64,000 nt of DNA from Alnus glutinosa. Its lineage: Eukaryota > Streptophyta > Magnoliopsida > Fagales > Betulaceae. Below are positions 51,104 to 61,723 of this stretch, piece after piece. The stretch spans positions 5,288,001-5,352,000 of the forward strand of contig NC_084888.1 of NCBI RefSeq assembly GCF_958979055.1. Reading direction: 5' to 3'. The notes beneath the pieces are model-generated. The model was not told where the DNA came from. It did no database searches and saw only the letters and a list, made by a program, of their open reading frames with translations. The position numbers and the translations under genes are program-made. Numbering within the stretch: the first letter of the stretch is position 1; each line of letters begins with the position of its first letter.

Positions 51104-51690
51104 AGGGACAATACACTTTGCGCATTTAAACTATCATTCCTTTGATGCCTAGACCATCAAACTTTACAAAGTAACATTGGTTAAAATGGACGAAAAAATA
51201 ATGTGACGAGCACATAATTTCTTTTATTTGAACTATTTAAATTATCTCCAAAATTTTATTAAAAAAGAACAGTTCAACCGCCCCATAACCTCTGCCCTTT
51301 GGGTTTAGTATGACCATCTCCAAAAAGGTCTCCCCCCCCCCCTTCAAAATCTTTATGGATGGTTCGGCTACACCCGAACTTCCCCCCTCTCTCTTTTTTA
51401 AATTGGACAAAACCACTCTTTTATGGTTAATAAGTGATTTGGTTACCCCTTTAGGTCTTTTTACAGTTGTTTTTAGTTTTTAAATAAATTTTAGGGGTAA
51501 TTTGGATAGTTCAAGTAAAAAAATTTATGTGCTTATCATGTGTGGCATTTTTTTTCATCTATTTTAACACTGATGCTAACGAAATGTGTAACTTGTAATA
51601 GTATGGTAGTTGGAGGGAGTAAAATGTTACTTTTTAAAGTTTGGTGATCTAAATACCGAATGGGTGATAGTTTAAGGGGGCTAAGTGTCG
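51104..51690. mobile_element. MITE with long imperfect terminal inverted repeats
   Basis: The left arm (catttaaactatcattcctt, then agaccatcaaactttacaaa and gtaacatt) pairs with the right arm (aaatgttactttttaaagtt, then tggtgatctaaataccgaat and gggtgatagtttaaggggg). The middle carries the GC-richer phrase gatggttcggctacaccc. It has the same architecture as the element at 18527-19145, but the termini differ. Non-coding. Confidence 0.6.
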
Positions 51691-52149
51691 GAAATGCTCA
51701 TCCTCCTCCCCAAAGCTTTCATGGGAGAGAGGGAAAATATTCTTATTTTGACAAATTTTTAATTATAAAATAGTTCATTTCCGTTTTCGTGTGAAATGGA
51801 AAAGATCTTATTCAGACAATTTGAGAAGTGGTGTAACCTGTCACGCTCCTGTTTTGGAATATTTTTAGAACTTATTAATTGGCCTAATATATATATTTTT
51901 TTAATAATATAATAAGTAGTTTCAATCTATATGTTTTAAATGTACACTTCCTTTTAAATGGTTTTTAGCACTCAAACTCCCGTTTCTCCTTATATCCCAA
52001 AATTGGGGCGTGACATAACCACTCCTGAGGGTTCAAGGGAATAGCTAACCACCCTCGTACACTTCAAGGGGTTGGTCAGCCACTTACCTTAGAATGGTCG
52101 GGCACCTTAATCATACTCGTGAGATGGTAGACCACCTTATCAACCACTC

Positions 52150-52189
<40 letters not shown>

Positions 52190-52865
52190 TGAAAGAGTGG
52201 TCGGACTACTCATTTTACTTATTATTTTATATTTTTGAAAGCTTGCGCGCGAGTTTGAATCCAAACCGTTGATATTGAATGAAGGGACCTAATCCTGCAA
52301 TGACCAAGTCACCGAGATTCCTGCCGAAACAGATAAGATTGAGGTATCTTTCTTTTTTTTCATTTCACCCATGGATGAATCCCAGTACGAGTTGCCGACA
52401 ACATAAGCGAAGGAATCCTAATCCACACGGAAGCTCCGGTGCATTAACTGCTGGGCCGGGTGGCGGGGGTACTTTGCTTGTTGGGGGACCGTCACCTCTT
52501 TCGACTACTGGAATGTAATAATTGTACATGTAACTTCAAATCATCTGTGTTCGACCTAAATGGTTGACTATCACTCTCTTTCGTATGACTAATGTTTTGC
52601 TTTCAAAACTCCTGATCTACATTATATCAAATGTATATCCAAATTGGACTTGTCATTTTAATTTTTCTTCCTTAATTTGTAAAGACAAGTGCATATATTA
52701 TCTTTAAATTATTATTTAATTATTAATATTTCCTGTGAGAAGTTATCTCTCACGGTGGGTTTTAAATAAATTTTTAAGATATTTAACTATCCTTAGCTTA
52801 GATCTAGTGTGCTTGAAGCAAATACGTTTTTTAACTATTTTGTACATGAGTTAGTTGAATATGAG
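51691..52865. other. Intergenic DNA with MITE-family fragment and poly(A) tract
   Basis: The stretch 52015-52200 repeats phrases of the type aaggggttggtcagccact, found in other MITEs of the window, and is followed by a pure A36 run around 52152-52187. The frame at 52279-52518 has no recognisable domain. Nothing else is supported. Confidence 0.45.
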
Positions 52866-53042
52866 GAGAATTGATAGAGATGGGACGTTTAACCGTCTCC
52901 TCTCTCCCTTTTAATATAAAGAAAATCAATTTTAAAAACAAAAATACACTTTTCTGTTTTTTTTTTTTTGGATTGAAATTGATTTTTTTATATTAAAATG
53001 GGGGAGAGGGGACGGTTAAACGTCCCATCTTTATCAATTCTC
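52866..53042. repeat. Compact hairpin element (177 bp)
   Basis: The arms 52866-52933 and 52975-53042 are about 90% complementary: gagaattgatagagatggga, then cgtttaaccgtc at the left, and gacggttaaacg, then tcccatctttatcaattctc at the right, around a T-rich centre of about 40 nt. It is precursor-sized, so it could be a MITE or a hairpin small-RNA source. Confidence 0.7.
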
Positions 53043-54838
53043 GGAAGATGAGAGTTATAAATGACACTTTATTGTAATAATTTTGTTTGTATCTATATTT
53101 ATGACTATGTAACCTTATAGCATGTGACTACAATTTTACAAAATTTTATACTTTGTGATATAAGAATTTTATTTTCATAATTTTTTATCTTTCGTTTAAA
53201 AAAACAAAAGTCATTTCAACATCCCATGTTTACTAGGCATGATATTACCATTTAAAGTGCAAATATTTGTTGTCATGGTCCAAGTGGGAAAGAAAATATT
53301 TTTTACTCTCCCTCTCACTTATAAAATTTGGAATTAAATCTAAAGTTTTCTACAACATTTATGATAAATTCAAAATATTTATATATATATTTTTTTTAAA
53401 GAGAAATGTTATACATATTCTAATTGTTACATACTCTTTAGTGCACACTAAAAATAATTATTAAATATTTTATAAATCACTATTAAATTTTAAATAATAA
53501 TTATTAAAGCAAGTTAAAAAGTATATGAGTAGAAATGTGTGAATTATTTTTGTTTGTCTTTTTAACGAATAAAATAAAATAAAATAAAATAATTAGCAGA
53601 AAGGGACAAAAAAAAACCAGTGGGGTCTGAGATTTTGAATTGACCACATTTAATAGGCGCAACAGAGTGGACTTTCCTATCTTAACCATTGTGAATTTGT
53701 GACATCTGTTTGACAATCTACTCCCTTCTGCTTCCCACAAACAACCAGTCAACCACAGCCACTTCCTCATGCAAACACTAAAACGACAAGCGGTTCGGCA
53801 GCCCGCGCGTGTTCAAAACATTCAGCATCGACCAACTGTACGGACCTCCAACGTTGTCGTCTCTTCATTGGTTACGCGCCAGTTTCCCGCCTGTTCAAAG
53901 ATGCTGCTGACCAGAGCTATAACTCCCGCTCTGTTCTTTCAAATCCCATGTAAGAGCCACCGATCGACAATTATATTTTATATATATATATATATTTCTC
54001 ACTCTGCACTTCTTGTTTGACCGACATCTTCTCGCCAACCAAACATATTTACAGAATTTAGCAGGCAAAGTTGCAGAGATTATTAAAGAAATTAAAGAAA
54101 ACAGCTTTTTTCTTTCCTTTTCTTTCATTTATTTCTAGCCAAGTCCAACCAAATGAGGTAACTGGGAAAGTAAAATTAAGCAAAGTGTCTCCTAAAATAT
54201 TTAGCAAAATTTTTTGGGCAAGTAAAAAAGATTAAAAATATTTTACAAGCAAGAAAGGTCATTTCATGGAGTGTCCGTACTCTGCATGTTACTGTCAGCC
54301 ACATTAATGTCTCTCTCTCTCTCTCTCTACAGTCTGCACGTCTTCAGAGTTAGAATCCACCATTAATGCTTTCACGATCATCTTCATTGCATCTTTCTCT
54401 CTCACAGCATATCAGTACAATTGAAAATCTCAATAGAGAAACAACTCCATTTAACTCTCTCCTTCGATGTTTTGTGCAAGTTTTTTTCTCTCAATGATGA
54501 TTCAATTTCTCATGTCTCTGTACCCAACATTTATTGCAAAAGCCAGCCTAAAACTCGCTGAATAATCGTTCTTGCAAGCCCACAACAATAATTATCACTT
54601 TCGATTTCCTAGAAGATAATAAATGCCAAATTTTAGCATTTATAGCCTCTCTCTGTCTCTCTCTCTCTCTGTGTAAGCTTTTTGGGTGAAGGGTTTCCTT
54701 GGAATGTTGGTGTTTTGTGGTAGTGGTGGTGGACTATAATAGTGGGGGTCTCTAAAGTTTTGGGGTGGTGGTGGTGGTTTTTTTTTTTTTGGTTCGGGTT
54801 CTTTCGTTGTGTTTGTTTGTGAACAATAGAATTGAGGT
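53043..54838 (+). promoter_or_regulatory. Upstream region and leader of the MYB17-like gene
   Basis: Contains (TA)n at 53978-53992 and (CT)n tracts at 54309-54328 and 54647-54671; pyrimidine tracts of this kind are common in plant 5' leaders. The last 180 bp before the ATG are G/T-rich (ttttggggtggtggtggtgg). A defined transcription start cannot be read. No separate gene is recognised in 53043-54300. Confidence 0.4.
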
Positions 54839-57376
54839 ATGGGGAGAACACCCTGTTGTGACAAAAGGGGTTTGAAGAAGGGGCCATGGACTCCTGAGGA
54901 GGATGAGATTCTTGCTGATTATATCAAGAAAAATGGTGGGCATGGGAGCTGGAGGTCTCTCCCTAAGCTTGCAGGTTTGAACTTTCTCATTTTATAGCCT
55001 GGTGAAACTTGAGGAAACGCTTTTCTTGCCCTCGGAAGTAAATGTTGATTTTGCATTCCTCACGGTGCTTACTTAGAAGGCACGGATGGATAATGGCCAT
55101 AGATTTTGAAAACAAAAAGACATCATAGTTTTTTTTTTTTTTCCTGAGCAGACATCATGGTTTACTTGTGTTATTATAAGTTTCTTTAAACGTGTGAACC
55201 GTTTCGTACTTTGCTGAATCTGTTTCTTAGCTTTCGGTTCTGATCTGTTTGTGTTGCCACTTGAGCCTTGTTTGTCTGGTTGCACGTTGCATCAAAACAA
55301 GTGCTCCTATGTTCTAGTTTTTGGTCAAAGTTCCCCCCCTCGCTCAGAAGTCCAGTAATCCAGATCATTATTGTCTATTGATATATTTCTTTCTTTTTAG
55401 GTGGTGTTTTCGACAATTTCAATCCTTGTATGGTTTCAAGTTTGTTTTAGTGGATGCTCCTGTAGGTGGAAATCTGTCTTAGTGACTAAGACCCTATTCA
55501 AAATTCTAGAGAAGCTGGCCGAAACAGTCTGATTTCTTGCCACATTTTGGTATATTTCACATTTGGTGTTTTTGAGTAGAATATTCAATAGGGTGTAGGA
55601 ATTAAGTTCAGATTGTTGTTCTTTTCATTTAGATTCTTGGTGGTGGCTTGGAGCTTATATACATGTACTATTACTAGTCATCAACAAGTTTGCCACAGTT
55701 TATTGATAGGTCTAATGCCCTGCTATCTAGTTGTTGAGAAAACTGAGGAAAATCAAGAAAACAGCAGTTTCAGTTCTCATCTCTTACGTTGTTTTGGTCA
55801 AAGTTGTCATGCCATTAGGGCCATCTATTAGTTGGTCAATTCTATATCGTTACATCATTGTTTCGATAACTCTAAATGCGTTCTATTTATGTGTATGTCA
55901 CCAATTCTCCAGTATGTTTTATGAATTCCCGAGAATAATGCCTCTCTGTGAAAGGGAACCTGCAAATTTCAGGAGGATAATTTCCTTGGCTGTTCAAAAG
56001 GTCCTTGGCAGCATCAACTTCCTTTTTTGTTTGGTTTTTTTTATAGAGCATTGGTTTCTCTTTTGAACAGGTCTTCTTCGCTGTGGAAAGAGTTGCCGGC
56101 TTAGGTGGACAAACTATCTTCGGCCAGACATTAAGCGTGGTCCATTTGCTGTAGAGGAAGAGAAGCTTGTTATACAGCTTCACGGCATCCTCGGAAACCG
56201 GTACAGTTTGCTTGCATTCAAATTGTGACTTAATATTGGAACTGATTCTATTGTGGTGGAGTTTTGCGTTACAAAAAATAATATAGGAGCATACAAACCC
56301 TCAGCATACACGAACTCCTCATTATTCTGATTGGTTCTATTGACTTGAGAGTTCCTATAGGTTGCATGCTTATAGTTGATCTGCGGTCTATGAATAATTG
56401 AAACTTGAAGTTAAAAACAAATAGTTCAATGGTATCTGAAAACAGTCTTGTTTCACAACACATACACAAGCAAGAATCAAAACAAGCTGCTACAATGGTG
56501 ATGTTATCTGCATTTCCCTATACACTCTTCTGGATTGAACTTTCTGCACGTTTATGATACAGCAAAATGTCAATTCTGATGAAACCTGTAGCTTAATCTT
56601 AATCAGATTGGAACTATTACATGCAGTGAATTTGTTACTCCCTGTTGTATAACTGTAGTCCTGTACCTAATCCTCCCGTGAGAATTTTCAGGTGGGCTGC
56701 TATTGCCTCTCAACTACCAGGGAGAACAGACAATGAGATCAAAAATTTGTGGAACACCCACCTGAAGAAGCGCCTCATTTGCATGGGTCTCGACCCTCAA
56801 ACACATGAGCCCTTTACCTCTTGCAGTACAACTATAAAAGCACCTGCATCCCCTACCACTCGCCACATGGCCCAATGGGAGAGTGCTAGGCTTGAAGCCG
56901 AGGCTCGGCTTTCAAGGGAGTCATCACTCTTCAATCCAATTCCCTCGGGAAGAACTGATTCGGACTATTATCTTCGCATATGGAACTCGGAAGTTGGAGA
57001 ATCATTTCGAAAGTTCAATATGGCGGATAAAACTGCGTGCCAGAGCCCAGTTTCTCAGGCATCTTCATCAACTAAATGTGGATCACTTTCAGCTTTCTCA
57101 ACAGAGATTGGCCCCTTTTTTGCAGGGTCCTCAACTGCTGGAAGCAATCAAAATGAAGATATTGAGTGCAAGAGTTGCAAATCATACACTGAAGACATTA
57201 TGGCTGTCTCTGATTCCTCAAGCTCCGAAGATTTAGAGGATTCATCGGATACTGCATTGCAGCTGCTGTTGGATTTCCCCATTAACAATGACATGAGCTT
57301 TTTGGAGGAAGACATAGATAAGTATGCCATGCCGTCTGCCATGTTGACAGAAAACTCCTTCATCTGCCACCTCTGA
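54839..57376 (+). CDS. MYB17: R2R3-MYB transcription factor, MYB17-like
   Basis: Three exons, 54839-54974, 56071-56200 and 56692-57376, encode 316 residues in frame with the usual R2R3-MYB intron positions. R2: [18 protein letters not shown], then [19 protein letters not shown]3: [19 protein letters not shown], then [20 protein letters not shown]. The C-terminal region carries the subgroup-9 motif [20 protein letters not shown] and then [13 protein letters not shown] and [18 protein letters not shown], shared with Arabidopsis MYB17 (LMI2). MYB17 acts with LEAFY in early flower-meristem identity. The R2 repeat reads KKNGGHGSW, one glycine more than the usual KKNGHGSW, giving 20 rather than 19 residues between the first two tryptophans. 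It is flanked by the DEAD-box helicase and a remorin gene, as in Arabidopsis, which supports orthology. Confidence 0.94.
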
Positions 57377-57990
57377 AGCATGCCTCAAATGCTTGCTATG
57401 TATTTTGAAGCCTCTGCTGCATGAAGTTTGTGCTTCTTCTTCTTCTTTTTTTGGGTATTTTAGTTTGTGAAGGAATTGAGAGAGCAAAGAGTGAGGCTAA
57501 GTCCAAGTGTACTAGTCAGCTTTTTGGCCGAGTGCAGTTAGAAATGGTGCTTTACTACGTTTTGTTTATTAGAAGTATATATAGGAGATACATATTCCTC
57601 TCTTCATTCAAGCTTCAGTGGTAGATAGGCAGACTAGCTCTTTCCTGTACTTAAGTAGTGCCGGTGATGGTGATATATCGTGTGGAGGCTAATATTAAAA
57701 TATGAACTGCTTATTTTTCTTATTTTTATTCCAGCTATGCAGCTGTTCCACTATATTTTTCTCTGGGTTTCCTCACAATTGAACCTATCTATATGCTTGT
57801 TTACGTTATGGCTTACTTCGAAAATAATTTAAAGATTTCGCTAGTTGGATAAGGTTAAGGCATAAGACCAGTTATGAACACTTGGGAAAAAACTAAACTG
57901 GAGAATGAATGAATTGTTTAAATCTTTGTATTATAAGACAGACAAGGACGAAAGTTTTCAGTGGTATGTAGATCGTCAATGTTACTATGG
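57377..57990 (+). other. MYB17: 3'UTR and downstream flank of the MYB17-like gene
   Basis: Follows the stop codon. The first 300 bp are probably 3'UTR; a candidate poly(A) signal cannot be singled out. No further gene. Confidence 0.4.
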
Positions 57991-58300
57991 TAGTCTAATA
58001 AAGAATAAATCTAGGTTTTTCTTATTAGGTTGTCTTGTATTTTTCCTTATTAGCATCTCATCTTTGCTTTATTAATTTTCACACTTTACCTTGTTGTTTA
58101 CTACAACATAGTTTCTCCATAAATATCACACAATGTAATGCAATTATATTCAATTCAATAGAATAACGATGTAACCCCATAGGGTACTTACCAATGGTAG
58201 ACGTAGGCTTCTAAGGCCGAACCACTCAGAATTTCTTGGATTATTTTCCTCTCCTTCTGTTATTCTTTTCTACACATTTTATTATTCTTCAATTATTTAT
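57991..58300 (+). mobile_element. Copia-like LTR 3' fragment
   Basis: The sequence contains tttctccataaatatcaca, then gtaaccccatagggtactta, gtagacgtaggcttctaagg and ccgaaccactcagaattt, a run of phrases typical of the R/U5 region of plant copia LTRs. No internal coding region follows, so it is a solo or truncated LTR. The limits are approximate. Confidence 0.45.
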
Positions 58301-60370
58301 TACTTTTTTTAAAATTAAATGTGCTTTTATCATAATATAGGAATTCACAAAAACAAAGAATAAAATAGTGTACTCACATCATTGCTATAACTTGTATTCA
58401 ATATTTACAAAAGAAACCTAAAAGAAAATTTTGTTAACAATTAACATCTTTAAACTAAAGAAAATCACACACTCACCATAATCAAATAATGAATAATTAA
58501 CAATTTATAAACCATCAAACATGAAGCCAAATATTATATAGTCATTTTTATAAATATTGTTTTTTTATTACCTTTAAAATTGAGGGCAATATGAAATGAA
58601 GTGTAACTCATACAACATTCTAAAAGTGTATATATACATGTATTGCATGTATAACGTAAAAAAAACAACATTTATAACAAAAAATAAGGACAAAAAATTG
58701 AAACGTAAGATTTGTATTTCTTGTATATTTTTCTCGGTTTCAATGAAACTAAGAGGTATAGAAAGAAGTCCCGACAAAATGAGATTTTTTTTTAAAAAAA
58801 ATTTTCCCGATCGACTACCGTCCTTCATATATATATATCATAAAAGAAAATACTTTTAGCACAAAATAAGCAATAATATATAAATTAGAACATAAAATAA
58901 GGATGAAAAATGAAAATAGATGACAAACGAAAAAAAATGAAAATACTCATATAGTATAAAAATAATTTTATTTTTCCTTTATTGTATATTTTCTTCAATT
59001 ACAATAATTTCAAAGCCTCATAGGTATAGAAAGAAATTATGTTTAACAGAAATTTTTTTTCTTGACAATTCTTTACATATATAACATTAAAAAAAACTAC
59101 TTTTAGAACAAAAATAAAAATAATATATAAATTAAAACAGAAAATAAGGACAAAATATGAAACCGGACAATAAACAGAAACTGAAAAAAATACTCCTATA
59201 ATATAATCTACAGAGAGAGAACATTTTGATTGATCAAATTTAAAGACGAACTCCAAAGGACAGTAGATAGCTTTGAATTTTGTAAAGAGAACAATTTTAT
59301 AAAGAGTTGTGATTTTATACTCCTATAATATAAAATAATTGTATTTTTTGTATATAAATTATAACATCAAATAAGGAAGAAAAAAAAAATAAAACGGACA
59401 ACCTAAGATTCACATTTTGGCACTTCTTTATGTTCCACTTTTTCCACATCCATCTCCATACTCACCCTCAAACTTACCTAAATCAAAAGAACCCATTGAA
59501 AATCGTTGAACTTTATAAAAAAAATACTTGCAATATAAAATTTAATCAAGAACCGATACAACTCGAAAAACAAATAAATAAAAGCTTTGTCTTGCAGTAA
59601 GAAGAAGAAGAAAAAAAAAAAAGAAAAAAAAAAAAGGAAAAGGCAACTTGACCCAAACGTATACTTTCAACAGAGGAAAAAAAGAAAGCCAAGAACAAAT
59701 TTTCTGCATTTGAAAATTACTTGGGTTAAAGTGGTTTTCTTTTTCTATACTATTATTTTCTTTTCTTTTTCAGTTTTCCTGTGTCTTCGCAGCAGTCAAA
59801 GAGAACTATTTGAAAAACCTCATGCTCAACAACAACAAAGAACAATGAATTTTGTATATTAACTACACATGGTTCAGCGAAATACAACTACAAAACACAG
59901 AAGGAAAAAAATAAAAAAAATTAAATCATATAATTTTAAATCAATATATATATATATATATAAAATACGTATGATTCCCACAAATCTACATAGAGAAAAC
60001 CTTTTGGTTGATCAGATTTGAAGACGAACTCCAAGGGGCAGTAGAACGATTTTGTTAAAAGGTTCTAATATCCAATCATAGAAATTATAATAAATAAACC
60101 ACAAGACAAATTTTAAAATGAAATCTTAAGCATGCATAGAAAACTTACTTGATCAACGTAAAGGGTTGGAAGTTTGATAAGGTGGCAAGTTCTTTGGAGC
60201 ATGAGAAATAGTGAGGAAGAAGTCTTGTCTTTTTTTAATGTTATAGCGTACGTCTTCCTTCAAACAATTTTTCAGATACAGTTATTTAGTAAAAAAAAAA
60301 AAACTGATCCCACCTTTTCATTTGTATTTGACTTCAAATTCAGTTATTTTGTTTTAAAAAATAAAACTAC
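58301..60370. repeat. AT-rich region with degenerate repeats of about 250-270 bp
   Basis: Related blocks recur: aggtatagaaagaa at 58752 and 59020; acttttag(c/a)acaaaa at 58851 and 59099, followed in both by an aatatataaatta(g/a)aaca phrase; and ttgatca(a/g)attt(a/g)aagacgaactccaa at about 59232 and 60011. They look like tandem or dispersed copies of an old satellite-like or element-derived unit, heavily decayed. The region also has A-rich runs around 59600-59640. No gene is supported; the frame at 59587-59862 is lysine-rich low complexity. Confidence 0.4.
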
Positions 60371-60686
60371 ACGCATAATGAGGTGGGTTAACCAACTTTA
60401 CACCAAGTTTAACCAACTTAAATGCACGTTCAATAATAAGAGAGACACTTGTCAACAGTTTATTTGTTTTAAAAAATTAAAGTGCATGCATATGAGGTGG
60501 CTTAACGTTTTTAAGAGTTTTGCTTTGTTCAAAAAAAAAAAAAAAAAAGTTTAACTAACTTAAATGCACATTTAATAATAAAGAGGGACATTTGTCAAAA
60601 CAATTAAGCACCATTTGTCGCGATTATAGGCTCTTCCTTTATTTTTATTTTTTTTGAAACAGGCTCTTCCTTTATTGATTCCTCTA

Positions 60687-60723
<37 letters not shown>

Positions 60724-61723
60724 ATATGATTTCTACGATAAGTATGTCACGTGTCTTATAGGGACGCGCTCTTCATGAATTCAAGGAAAAATTCATAGAA
60801 CATGCACCACAAGTCTAACTCCCTAATCTGGGAAGCCTGCACAGATCACAAACATAAAATTCACGTTTATGTATTTATATCCCTAAAGTGAGAACAGTAA
60901 AGGGGTAAGGCCACGCCAATGAGCAATGGCTTTGGCAAACTTGTATTCAAATGTTTATAGTATGTACAGTTATGGATCATTAGAATTACAAAACATCAGT
61001 TACAACAGAATTACAAAACACCAGTTACAACAGATCAGATTACAAAGTGAAATTCAAACAACAGAACGACTCAACATAATGTTCCTTGTATCATGCCGGT
61101 GGTTTCTGCCGTGTGGAAAGATAGGAAGTTGGGGTTTGCATTTGAGATGCTAAATCATCTTTATCTCCAGTTGCTGCAACCATATGAAGGTCTGTTATGG
61201 TATCTGATTTCAAATGTTCCACGTTATCTGTAAGCCATGTGCTTTTGCTCTGTTCTGCAACTATAAGCTACTATCTTGCAAATCGAAGCAAGCAATGGCT
61301 ACAGTGATCTTTTGATGAGTTGTCTTGTTGTGATTACTAAGAAGTGATCTTTTGATGACGGGTGATCAGTCATCGTTTTTTGCATTGTTGATACAGCTAA
61401 CTGTAATTAATTTCGAGTTTTGGTAAAAGGAAGAAGGTACATAAAGGATCGTGGGCAACAATGATAATAGGCCATCTCACTCTGGCTAAATGATAATTGA
61501 CATCTCACTCTGGTGAAATAAAGTTACAAATAATCAGCAATATCAAGATTCAAGACAACGTTCTCACAAAACACAAGCAAGTAAATGCAACGTAGGAATG
61601 CAAAGGCAGAATAGAATATCATACCTTTGCTGATTTTTCAATCACCATATTGAACAAACAAGAAAAATATACAGGTAAAACACGGGAATTACATTTTATG
61701 CTTTATCACAGCACAAAAGTACC
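60371..61723. other. Downstream flank of the remorin gene with a direct repeat
   Basis: Two diverged copies of a unit (gtttaaccaacttaaatgca then cgttcaataataa; and gtttaactaacttaaatgca then catttaataataa) occur about 150 bp apart at 60408 and 60549. A (TA)n tract lies at 60692-60720. From 61000 to 61723 there is probably remorin 3'UTR on the minus strand; no other gene is seen. Confidence 0.4.

Noticed and set aside
52279-52518. 79-codon frame with a glycine-rich end
   Set aside because: No splice partners, no domain, and located in MITE-rich DNA.
58574-59256. Short opposing frames in the AT-rich region
   Set aside because: Composition-driven (Lys/Ile/Phe-rich) frames inside degenerate repeats.
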